Below are positions 9,950 through 21,500 of a DNA stretch of 64,000 nucleotides, one piece after another; position 1 is the stretch's first letter, and the number at the start of each line of letters is the position of its first letter. Origin of the DNA: Eublepharis macularius. Its lineage: Eukaryota > Chordata > Lepidosauria > Squamata > Eublepharidae. Under the pieces are notes generated by a model. It did not search any database. It was not told the origin of the DNA and saw only the letters and a list, made by a program, of their open reading frames with translations. The position numbers were made by a program, and so were the translations under genes. The DNA lies in assembly GCF_028583425.1 (NCBI RefSeq), contig NC_072794.1:27091232-27155231 (forward strand), read 5' to 3'.

Positions 9950-12339
9950 ATCCAGTCTTGGTTTATTAAAATTTTTATTCACATAATGTTTATTTATGCA
10001 GAGTTTGACTCTGGGGAAAACACATATCATGTCTGAGATTACACTGTATTCTCTTCTGCTGACAGCTTCCATTTTGTAGCTGCTGCTGCCGGCGATCCTC
10101 TGGCAGCTCCAAAAAGAGGTGCGAGTTTAAAGCATTCCGCTTCAGCTGCCACACAAATAAGTTACTTTCTTAATAAATTAGTGTCTTTTTTAAATGAGTG
10201 TGATACAAAATATTTCCAGTTCATCAGATGCCAAAGTAGAAGCTCATATGATGTCTTCTGGCTTGCTTACCAACTGAGACAAAGACACAGAGGGCTCTTT
10301 TAAACTCACTCTGGTGCTTCAAAGCTACTCTGATGTCCACGACTGGGCAGCAAAGAAATGACCATCTTTCAACCACCCGGGGTTATTGTTGTTTACACTG
10401 GTGCCCACTTGACACGCTGTATGAATGATGAGAAGATGGGAACATCCTGAGAACCTCAGCCAAATCTGCATGACGTTTCCCTCGCTAGCACTGCCTATCA
10501 GTTCTGGATGTAAGACTAGCCGTAATAGCCAGCTTTTGATGATAAACATCTCACCTTAATGACTGAACTGATAATATTTTTTATTTTATCTTTCCCTAAG
10601 ATGTTTCTAACCAGTGACCCTCACTGTAGCAGCTATTACTTAGTCATTCCTGTTGTAACGGCCAATACCTAGCTGAACCACCTTGAGAAAAACTGGCTCA
10701 ATTATTAATGTTCTTTTTGTTCAAGCAGCTAGCTTGCTACCAACATGGTCTGTCAATGGCATCAGTGTTTGTTTAGGCAACGTTTTTAAGAGTTACTGGC
10801 ATAAACACAAGTCTAAAAATGCTCCATGGCAGGGGAAGTTGCTGAAACATAAGCAAGAATCCTTATTCTATTTGTGTCGACCAAGGCACTGCCTTGGTTT
10901 TTAAAAATCTTTTGCACATGCTTTTATCCTTTGGCCCAGTTGACGTAAACATCTGTTAGAAAGGTGACTGATAAAGATCTTTTAAGTTCTTAACAGGAGT
11001 CCCAAACATCAGTTTTAATATCTATCAAAGAAGACCAGCTGAGACCTCTGATAAAGTCTAGCTGAATATGCACTGGGCCATAATAAAATTAAGACACAGG
11101 ATAATCGTCCACAAATTTCTTCCTAGTGATGTGGAAAGAGGTTCTTTCCCAAACTGTCAGGTTTATTCTTCCAAGCAGAGACACCTAAAGCTTTCTGAAA
11201 ATCAGTGCAAGCTACAATTCCAGGCTCATGCTCACAAGGCCAGCAGATAGCAGCTTGAGTTTGAAACAAAACAGTGTACCAGCTGACAAAGGCCCTCTGA
11301 AGACCCCGTGTAAGTTGAGAGTTCAGCTATGACCAATGATACAATACCAAAGATATATCCTATAGCACTGCATCTACGACTACTTCACATGAGAAGTGAC
11401 ACATTTGTCAGAAAATCTTCCATCCTTTCAAGTTTGGGATACTCAAATTATTCCAAGTGCAGCAACGAATCCTATTTGTCTCATGAAGAGTACTATCTAT
11501 ATTCTCCTAACAGACTCAATCCTTCTTCCCCTAATTGGAAAGACAATTTGGTTCAACTGAACCTGCATCCGATTTTTTTTAAGCATTAGCAGCTACCAAG
11601 GGAATATTATTTACTTAAAGAGAGCAAGAACCCTTGTCTTGCCTAGTAATCTTTATGAAGAATTTGTAAGTCATCTTTAGAACTGGTTGGGTGTTTGCTA
11701 TTATCACACAATTCTGACTCCTTTCAGCTTGATCACCGTGACAACTTAAAGTAGTTTCTTTCCTCAGCATCCTGGAACTGAAGGAATGTGCTGAACAGCA
11801 CAGTTACAGTCACACACGCTTTCATAGGGCTCACAAAAAATTAGAAAGACACCTGGGTGGGGTTGTGTGCACACTCCAGGCGAGATTCCAAGGAACCTCT
11901 CCCACAGCTGTACTTATCTTGCTGCTGCTCATTTAGAGGAGCCATCACTGATTCCAAACCAGCTAATTCTTCACAACCCTGAACTGGACTAAACTATTTT
12001 AAAAATTATATCTTGAGCAGGTGAGGGCAACCCTGGCCCCTCTCAAGAACCAGTCTGATTTAATGTCCCAATTCTGGTCTTTTCTCCATAGATACCAGGA
12101 AAGCTCTTGGTGCAATATCCACTGCCAGCAATGGACCTCCCAAAAAAGTTCCATACGGCCACCCAAGGGCAAGTCCCATGTCTTCAGCAGGAACTTCGAG
12201 CTGCTGTTTTCTTCTCAAACGCAGGGAAATCAGGCGTTTCATTTCCAGTTCAATCTGGTCACAGCCACACATCGCCCATTGTGCTGTTTTTCTATTGTCT
12301 GTGTTTTAAGAAAGAATCTCAACTGTCTTCTGTTGAAAG
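9950..12339 (-). other. FAM20B: Probable FAM20B 3' UTR
   Basis: About 2.4 kb runs downstream of the FAM20B stop on the - strand with no coding signal. Three AATAAA hexamers in - orientation cluster at 9962-9967, 9974-9979 and 9989-9994, which suggests the end of the transcript near 9.95 kb. The length resembles the multi-kilobase 3' UTR of mammalian FAM20B. Confidence 0.5.
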
Positions 12340-12571
12340 CTACAAATGGGAGAGTGTCATCCTATCTTCCACCAGCACAACGTCTGATCCAAACTGGTCT
12401 GTACATTGTTTTATTGTAGCCAGGATGTTCAGGAGTCGTTGGTCCAAGGCGTCCATGTGCGGTGCGGACAACACTGGTGAGATGGGGTCATGGGACATGG
12501 CAGTTTTTAAGGCAGACTTCAGCACCCCATTCTTTAGGTAGTTTAGCCTGTTCCAAGTGGAGACACGGATG
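12340..12571 (-). CDS. FAM20B: FAM20B last coding exon
   Basis: The acceptor is TCTCCTTGCAG after a pyrimidine tract. 232 nt to the stop at 12340-12342. It encodes [20 protein letters not shown], then [20 protein letters not shown] and the C-terminal [22 protein letters not shown]. The C-lobe is complete, with no truncation. Confidence 0.97.
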
Positions 12572-15500
12572 CTGCAAGGAGAAAAAAAAAAGTGTGTGCA
12601 ACAACTCTTGATTTGCACTGCAGACCTCATGGAGGTACCTCATTTGGGCCTATCTGCACAGTTGATGTTGCATATAGTTATGGGTAGTTTATACACTGAC
12701 ACACAATATTGCAACAAAATCAGTGGATCCAGATTAGGGAGACCTGGGTTCAGCCGTGAAGCTCTCTGGATGACCTTGGACCAGTCAGTGAATCTCAGCC
12801 TAATTTAACTTCTCAAGGACACAGCAAGAATAAAAATCCTCCCTAGAGAAAGGGCAGGATGCCAAAGATTCACGTAAATCCTCATCATACCTTTGACACA
12901 CAGCTCTGCTTCTCATTTTGAACAAACTCAGGTGAGGTGGTGGATGTCCTGAACAGTTCAGTACAGTTTAGTAATGGGAGGGATCGGAACTAATACTGAA
13001 GACCAATCTAGGCAAAACTGAGGTGCTGTTAAGTCCACAGTAGATCTAACCAGAGACTGAGGAGCCAGCCTGCCCTTAAGGAGCAGATTTATACTCTCGA
13101 GTCCAATTCAATCCATTCCCTCAGATTTCACCTGTAGCATTTAATTAACTTTGGTTGGTTGCCAGCTGTGTCCACTCTTGGACATATGAGACCAGACCCA
13201 TGCTCTGATTACATCCAGATTAGACTATTGCAATGTACTTTACACCAGGCTTCCTTTTAATACTGTTTGGAAACTCCCGTTGGTACACTATGAAGCCACA
13301 ACACTGCCAGCTGAAATACTGGCATGGAAACATGCCAAGCTGATTTTAAGAAAACTTCACCAGCTGCCAATTTGTATCTGAACATAATTCAAAGTGCTGA
13401 TCTTTATCTCTAAAGCCCTATACGACGTGGGATCAGGATCCCTGAAAGACTGCCTTCCACCGTACAAATCTGCCAAGATCAGCAGAAATTTTGTTGTGTG
13501 CAACCCCCATCTTCTGCCATGAGATTGGTGGCCTTTGGAGACCGAGAATTTTTCTGTAGTGACACCTTGGAATTCCCTCCCTACAGAAATCTGACAAGCA
13601 CCTACTCTTAGCTGTCAGGCAAAGATGCTTTTATTCTTCCAGGCACATGGTGATAATTAGTCTTATGTTTGGATACAGTCAAGATAAGATCTGAAGGGAC
13701 TGCCTAGATCACAAGTTCAGCCTCATAGCCACATTGCTAGGCTAGCTCTCAAATTAAGTCCTAAATTAATTCTGTACACACAGAAATTTGTTCACTCTGG
13801 CTATGGCATTGCCAAAAGCAGCGATCTGAATATTTGCTATGGTTAATGGCAGGGCTATAACATGAAAACAGCAAACATGATTTTTATGTGCCTGTCTTTG
13901 ATTAAAGGAGTTTGCAACATTTTTTGCAGCCACAGAGAATAAGAACACTGCTATTCTTGTGAGAAATTCCTGAGCTAGAAGCCCTCACGGCTTCATTGCT
14001 GCCATTCCTCTCATCATTCCATCTCTCCTGCTCCCTACAATTCCTTCCTTACGCAGCAGCACTTACACGGAATACCAGAACTAGGTTATGTATTGTCAGT
14101 TGCTATTCTTCATGACATTCTGTATAAGCCAGGCTTTGACTGTTGAATGTTCTGAAAGCTCTCTCAGGTATGATGGGGGACCACAGCTGTTGGCTGCCAT
14201 TGTTTGTCTAGGCAAGTCTGCAGATCTACAATCCCAGTTCTCTTTCAGTGCATTCCTAAGCAGAGTTACACTCTTCTAAGTCCATTGAAGTAATCTGTCT
14301 TAGAAGGGTGTAACTCCTCTTAGGACTGCACTGGCTATTTATCTCTAGGGAAGCCCTTAGAATTATCAACGGTCAGATCATGGGCTTACATGTAGCTACT
14401 TTTTGTATGATCATGGCACGTGTACCTGGAATATCAAGTTTGGGGGAAGAAGTCCAGAGCTATCAAGATCCTTAAATATAAAAGATAAATGCAGATTCTA
14501 AATCAGCAACTGGACTACTATTGCAATACACTGGATTAGCTGCCTCACCTGTACGTTCCAAGGATGCTCAGAGGAAACTTAATCACCATCAGTTTTGCTT
14601 TTAAGATTTGCATGTTGTATACAAGTAAGACCAACAGATATTTTGCCTTTACTCACATGCAGCATTGATAGAGGGGTGCAAGGATGCTTCTCTCATCCAG
14701 GGAAGGGTTCCCAAAACTGAAAAGCAAATGGTATCAAATCAGACAAATTCTTTGGGAAATTCTACTTCCCCTGACCAAGCAATGGAGGAGTATGAAATAC
14801 ATGCAAGTAACTTTGAAGTTCAACATCCCACAAACAATTGGTTGGCTCCTATAGAGGGTTTCCACAGATAGGGAGTTCTGTCCATGAAGTACGACTTCCT
14901 CCCCTTTCACTCCCCTCTCCTGCTGCAGCCTGAAGGGCCCATCAGAAGGCTGCTTCAAAGGGAGAGGGCGAAACAGCATGAGGCGGAGACAGGTCTCCGG
15001 CAGGAGGGTGAAACTGGCAAAAATCACCCTGTCCCCTACTCCATCCATGGAAATCCTCCATGGGATCCAACACAATGAAATCAATTAAATGCATCAACAG
15101 GCTGGATTGTTTCTAAAATTTCACTGAGAACTCCAATCTCAGACCTTTGGGTGCAGTCCCTAACAGAGGAGTACAGCACATGCTTTGCATGTAGAAAGCC
15201 CCAGGATCAGTCCCTGGCATTTTCAGATATTCAATTACATGTTTTCTTTCCAATGGGGGCACAAAGCAGCTCACCTCATCATTCTCTCCTCCTCCGTTTC
15301 ATTCTCACAACAAATGCCGTGTCAGGCAGATGTAGGCTGAGAGAGTGACTTGCCCAAAGGCACTCAGCAAGCTTCCATGGCAGATTCAAGCTGAGGTCTC
15401 CCAAATCCTCATCTGATACTCTGAGCACTATGCCTCTACATTTCACGTAGCAGGGCTGGAACAGACCCTGACTGAGAAAGTTGTTACTAGCTCAAGTGGA

Positions 15501-18500
15501 CTATGTGGCTGACATCCTACCAGCAGTCTGTCTTAGACTAAGGCAGCTTCATATATTCACATCAGTGACCATTACTTGATTCATGTGATTAATTAAATCA
15601 AACAGTTTTCCTAAACCAAGGACAGTTTTCCTAAAGTGACATATTTAACCACCAAAAGGTGAGTTGGGGTAGACGTTTAGGGGAAATATTACCTAACTTT
15701 CTTTCATTGAACACTTTGGCTCAAAGTACAAACTTAAGAAAGATTTAAAACTCTAGAAGGAAAAGATGGATAAAAGACTTGGGTACCTAGCAGCTCCAAA
15801 AAGTAACAGAAAATGTAAGAGAGACTCGCGGAGAGGTTTGAGTTCATTGAACACATGATGAGGGTCTAGACTTCCAAAATATATCTTTTAAAATTGTATC
15901 TATCCCCCACACTGTTTAATTGGCTCCAATTATAAAGCAGATGGCTCAAGGAAGTCATTCTGTTTAGAAAACTTGCAGATATTCTACAGCTCTTACCTTT
16001 TGGCGTTGTCAAGGAGAATAAGCATGCTGGCCCCTTCATCATCCTGAAAGCTTTCATAATGATGTCGATCAGCATTGCCAATCAAGTAATCAAAGATGGC
16101 TGTATCTATGATGTCAAGGAGCCGTGGTCCTGAGTCATAGGGCGAAGTCTTCTTCACAGCATCACAGTAGCTCTCATCATATTCCCACCTGAAAGAAGAC
16201 ATGGAATATCCAGGCCAAAACTGTGATGGTTTTTATGACCTGTTCACCATACGACTGCCCATCTTCAGACATATTTAAAGAGAGACTCTGAAAAAGGTTC
16301 TGTTCATTTAAAATATTTATTACCCACCTTTCTACTTTACAGCAGTTAAGGCAGCTTACAATGTAAAATATAAAAACAATAAAAAAATTAAAAATGAAGA
16401 AGGTTCAGACGTGCATAATCTCAGAGCTTCCACATTTAGTTTTTTCCCTCTCCTACTTAAATTGTGAGCAATTAGGCTATCTACAGAAAGTTCTGACGTC
16501 AGATTTGTTCAAAGCCTACTTCGTGAATGCCCACAGCAAGAGGCAGCCAAGTTGTCAGCTTCACTTAGGTTTCAACCTAGCAGTCCCATCATGTTGCATA
16601 AGCAAATTTCTTTTACTTAGACTGGGCACTTAATTCAACTTAACATCTCAATCTGCCGTTCTATGATTTTACAAGTGGGAGACCTGCAAAGACGTGCTGG
16701 GGACATCTCATTTTTCCCTCCCCCACTACCCATCTTCCCTAAAAGGCCCTACAGCTTCTCCCTTCGCCTGCTTCCTTCTCTCCTTTCCACCCACCACCCA
16801 ACCTCTCTTTATGTGCCTTCCATTGTCTTCAATTTTCCTTCTTTCCCCCGGCAACCTCTCCCTGTGCTGGGCCGAGTTGCACAGTGGGGAGCCCACAATG
16901 ATGTGCAGGGAGAACCTTACTTTCCTCGGTCCCCCCCGCCCCTGTCTAGCAGAGCCCCTTTAAGTTCATTGCCTGTATTGGTTCAGGCTTCTAAGTTTCC
17001 ACAGGTCCAGTTCTAGCTTAACATCCTGGGAGCAGAATGTCTGGCTCAGCTAATTAACTGCACCTGCAAGCTGTTGCCGAGAGGGGGGGCCTTGAGAAAC
17101 AAGGGAGTCTTATCTCTGCACGTACTCCTCTCAGTTCCCGCCTAGCAACGCGGATTGCACGGCACCTCTGATTGGCTATCAATCAAAAAAAGAAGATGGC
17201 TCCTCTCAGCCCTCAGTAACTAGCTCAAACTAGCTTGAAGAACTTCCAACAAGGCTCCAAGAAGGAGGGAAGGATTGCTCCATGCTACTTTTCCATCAGC
17301 ATGAGAGAGATTTTTGCTCTATGCCAGGCCTGACGACCAGACCTGCCTGGTATAGTTTGAGGAATATGTTTGTGAGTATGAGCCTCAAGTTTTCCTCAGA
17401 GAAATGCTAAGTTAGCCAGCTTTATGTTTTAGTTAGTCAGCTACAGTTACAATAGACAAGCTTTTATTGTTTTAAATGCCCTTTGCTTGTGCCTTAGGGT
17501 GGCTGTAAGCAGCACTTGAAATGGCAGGCGGGAGGTTCTCCCTTTGCCAGCTTCCTTCTCTCCTTTCCACCCACCACCCAACCTCTCTTTATGTCCCTTC
17601 CATTGCCTTCAATTTTCCTTCTTTCCCACGGCAACCTCTCCCTGTGCTGGGCCCAGTTGCACAGTGGGGAGCCCACAATGATGTGCAGAGAGAACCTTAC
17701 TTTCCTCTGCCCCCCCCCCCACCACAGTATCTCTTCTTCTCTTTTTAGCAGCCTCTATAACTTCACCTTTTGACCCTTCCATCCACCTTTTATCTAACCC
17801 CATATTCAGCCATGTTTATTATTTACTTCATTTATACCCCATCTTTGTCCACAATGGAGTTCCAAAGCAGCGTATATCAGTCTCTCTTCTCTGTTTTTCA
17901 TCACAACAACCCTGTGAAGTAGGTTATGTTGAGTGTATGTGACAGGCCCAAGGTCAACCAGCAAACACCACAGCAGAGCACGGTCTCCCAGATCCTAGTC
18001 TAAAACTCCATCCACTAAACCACATCAGCTTTCATGGGGTGGCTGCTGTTAAACAGTACCAAGCAGCTGACCTGGATGAGTTAGGCAAGCTGGATGGTAG
18101 CAAGTAATCCACTAATTGCTGGTGGGCCTGGTCCCACTCAGTCCTTCCTCAAAGGCCAAAATAGACCTGGAAAGGGCCCTCCCCCTCCTGCTGCTTTTTC
18201 ACTGGCAAAAACCATGGCTTGAAGGCTGGCAATACTATTGTAGTTGCCTAGCAACAAGTACTGAGAGGGCATTCCTTTCTTAAAGCTACAGGTGCTGCTT
18301 GTATTATCTGGGCAGTGAATGGATGCAAAAGGAAAATTCAAAGCATGGAACATGGAATGTGAGAAGTATGAATCCATGTAATCTCAAAATCATAATAAGA
18401 AATGGAACATTTAAACATTGTAATCCTGAACGTGAGTGAACTAAAGTGGACTGGACATTTTCAATTAGAAAATTATGAAGTGTTTTACTATGGAAATGAC

Positions 18501-21500
18501 AAGCTTGGAAGAAACTGTGTTGCTTTTATAGTGAGGCAAGATGTAGCACAAACAATCAGGAGCTATAATGCAAAATCTGACCAAATAATAATCAGACTTC
18601 ATGGAAGGCCTATCAACATAACCACCACTCACATTTATGCCCCCGCTACAGATGGTGAACAGGAAGAAACTGAAAGTTTTTATGCAAATGTCCAAGAAGA
18701 AATTGATCGTAAACATAAACAAGATGCACTGGTAATCATAGGTGACTGGAATGTAAAATTAGGAGACAAAGTAGGATCTCTAGATTCAAGTATCCTCAAA
18801 TTGGGCCATGCTGAGAATTAGATATATTTATCATGTTTTATTTTGCATACAACCTCGAGCAGGTTCTCTGAAGAGGTGGCATATACATTTTCAAAATAAA
18901 CAAATTGCTTCCTGCACTCTTTATAAATGAATGTTAACTTCTTTTTCAAACTGCTGCTCAATTTTGTACCTATTATCCTCGCAGGGGCAAAAGGAGACAC
19001 TACATCTTTTAGCATTCATCTCCTCTGTACAAGTCAAATTGCCAACTCTTCTTCTTTGAAATGCAGCACATTTATTGCTGCTTTAACAACTGACAATCTG
19101 GCTCTAGGAAATGACCTTCATCACCCCCTAGTCTTCTCTAATGCAGGTGTTGCTGGAAAAGTCCCCAAGCAAATTGCCTCCAGGCCACACCTTCTCCAGG
19201 GGAAGCTATTCTCCTCCATGACCTTTGTTTAAGCCAGTCTCTTGCTTCTCCTTTTTCTGTATAGGCTCCCCCCGCTATTCTCCCTCAAAGCCCCTCTTCT
19301 AGCATGGGGCTCTACCAGCCCTTTTGTGGGGCTGGGTTGCAAGGTGCAAGGATCTGACAATGTTCCCCTTCTCCTCCAATATAGAAGAGAGTTGTGCTGG
19401 GTCCTAGTGTCCTTGGGGGCGCTAGATACCCACACAGGGGAGAAGTAGGAAGAAAAACTAGTGATGGAAGCAAGTGCAGGCAGTGTGCTCCCTGCAGCTA
19501 CAGAACTGAGCATTAGGCTCTGCTTTTGCAAAGGACCGTAAGATTTCAGTAAGATGGTAAGGGAAAGGAGAACCATAGAAACACAGAACTAGAAGGTACA
19601 CCAAGAGTCATCCAGTTCAAACCCCCTGCACAGTGCAGGAAATTCATTGCTACCCCCCCTCTGTGACCACTGCTCAGAGGAAGGCAAAAACCCTCTAGGT
19701 TCCCCAGCCAATCTGGCATGGAGGAAAATTCTTTCCTGAATCCAAAGAGGTGACGGGCATAACCCTGGGCCTATGAGAAAGGGCCATGCGAGCCTAGCAG
19801 AAGCTCATCCCTTCATTCCCTCCCTCTCCAGATCTGCTTAAATACATTTTGAGTCATAGAATTATCACTGCTGTGAGGTGGCCATCTAGCCTCTTCTTAA
19901 AAACCTCCAAAGAAGGAGAGCCCACCACCTCCCAAGGAAGCCTGTTCCGCTGAGGAACCACTCTGTCAGGAAGTTCTCCCTAATATTTAGTCAAAAACGC
20001 CTCTATATTTAATTAATTTAATTCTGAACCGACCCTCTGGGGCAACAGAAAACAATTCCTCTCCATCTTCTATGTGACAGCCTTTCAAATACTTCAAATA
20101 CTTGAAGAGGGCTATCATATCACCTCTCAGTCTCCTCTTCTCCAGGCTAAACACACTCAGCTCTTTCAACCTTTCTTCATAGGACTTGGTCTCCAGACCC
20201 TTCACCATCTTTGTTGCCTTCTTTTGGTCACATTCCAGCTTGTCAACATTGTTCTTAAACTGTGGTGCCCAAAACTGAACATGGTACTCCAACTGAGGTG
20301 TAACCAACGTAGAATAAAAGTGATACCATCACTTCATGTGATCTGGACACGATACTTCTGTTGATACTGCCTAAAATTGCATCACACTGCTAACTCATGT
20401 TCAGGATACAGTCTACTAAGACCCCTAGATCCTTTTCATATATACTACTGCCAAGACAAGTCTCCTCAGCCTACATTTATGTCTTTGATTTTTCCTACTT
20501 AAATGCAGAACTTTACACCTATCTCTGCTGAAATTCATTTTATTATTTTTAACTTAGTTTTCTAGCCTGTCAAGTTCATCCTTAATCTTCTTATGTCTTC
20601 TACTGTATTTGCTAACTCTCCCAATTTGGTATCAAATGCAAATTTAAAGAGCATTCTCTCTATTCCTTCATCTAAGGCAATTATAAAGATGCTGTACAAC
20701 ACAAGGCCCTGGACAGATCCCTGAGGCACTCCACTTGTTACCCCTTTCCAATAGAATGAGGAACCACTTGCAAGCACTCTTTGGGTGCTACCTTTTAACC
20801 AGCTACAAATCCATCTTACAGCAGTAGGACTGAATGCACATTTTACCAACTTGTCAACAAGTAATATGGAAACACGTGCATGTCATGAAGAAGAAATGTT
20901 TAACCTTGTTATACACAGGAATCCTTAGCCCTGAAGAGCGATTATCAGATGCTGCCATGGTTTTCGAACACATTTCACCAAGCAAGCAAGATGGGCAGAA
21001 ACTTGGTTTGTGGGTTATGTGATTTGTTTGCTGGAATCAAAAGCAGATTCTCAGGAATCCGAATTTCAGAGTGGAATGACAAAAAAGCAAACTGAACTTA
21101 CTCTAGTCAGGAATTGGATTCTCTAGAAGGGGAAGAATAACCAGAACCATATTCTGTGCTCTTGGGAACACAGTTTACTTTAGTTGCAGAAGTTAATGCA
21201 ATGCCAATAGTAGAACTGGAGAATATCTTAAAATCTTTATTTCTTCACAGACTCAAGCTTTCAACAAAGAAGGCAATGGCCAAGAGATCAAAATGAACCT
21301 TGAATTTCCCACTGTCTCTTGAAATATTCTGCACATTAGGTTAACATACCCTTAAGCCACAGCAAACCTCCCATCAGTGACACCTCCCATTCTTCTCCAC
21401 GAGCTAAACCCTTAAATTCTTATTTACATGTAAAACCCACCACTAGACTGGTCAACAGACATTGCTTGCTGTCACGATGCATCTCATACCTGGCCAATTT

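Noticed and set aside
12021..12541. Open frames of 132 and 144 codons on the + strand
   Set aside because: They lie opposite the last FAM20B exon and 3' UTR; they are antisense shadows of conserved coding sequence.
16663..17016. 117-codon Pro/Ser/Leu-rich frame
   Set aside because: Lies in a C/T-rich interspersed repeat present three times in the window; low-complexity composition.
16758..17720. LTR retrotransposon with two LTRs
   Set aside because: The direct repeats lack TG...CA ends, and there is no primer-binding site, polypurine tract or gag/pol in the short interior. The family also exists as an inverted, uninterrupted single copy.
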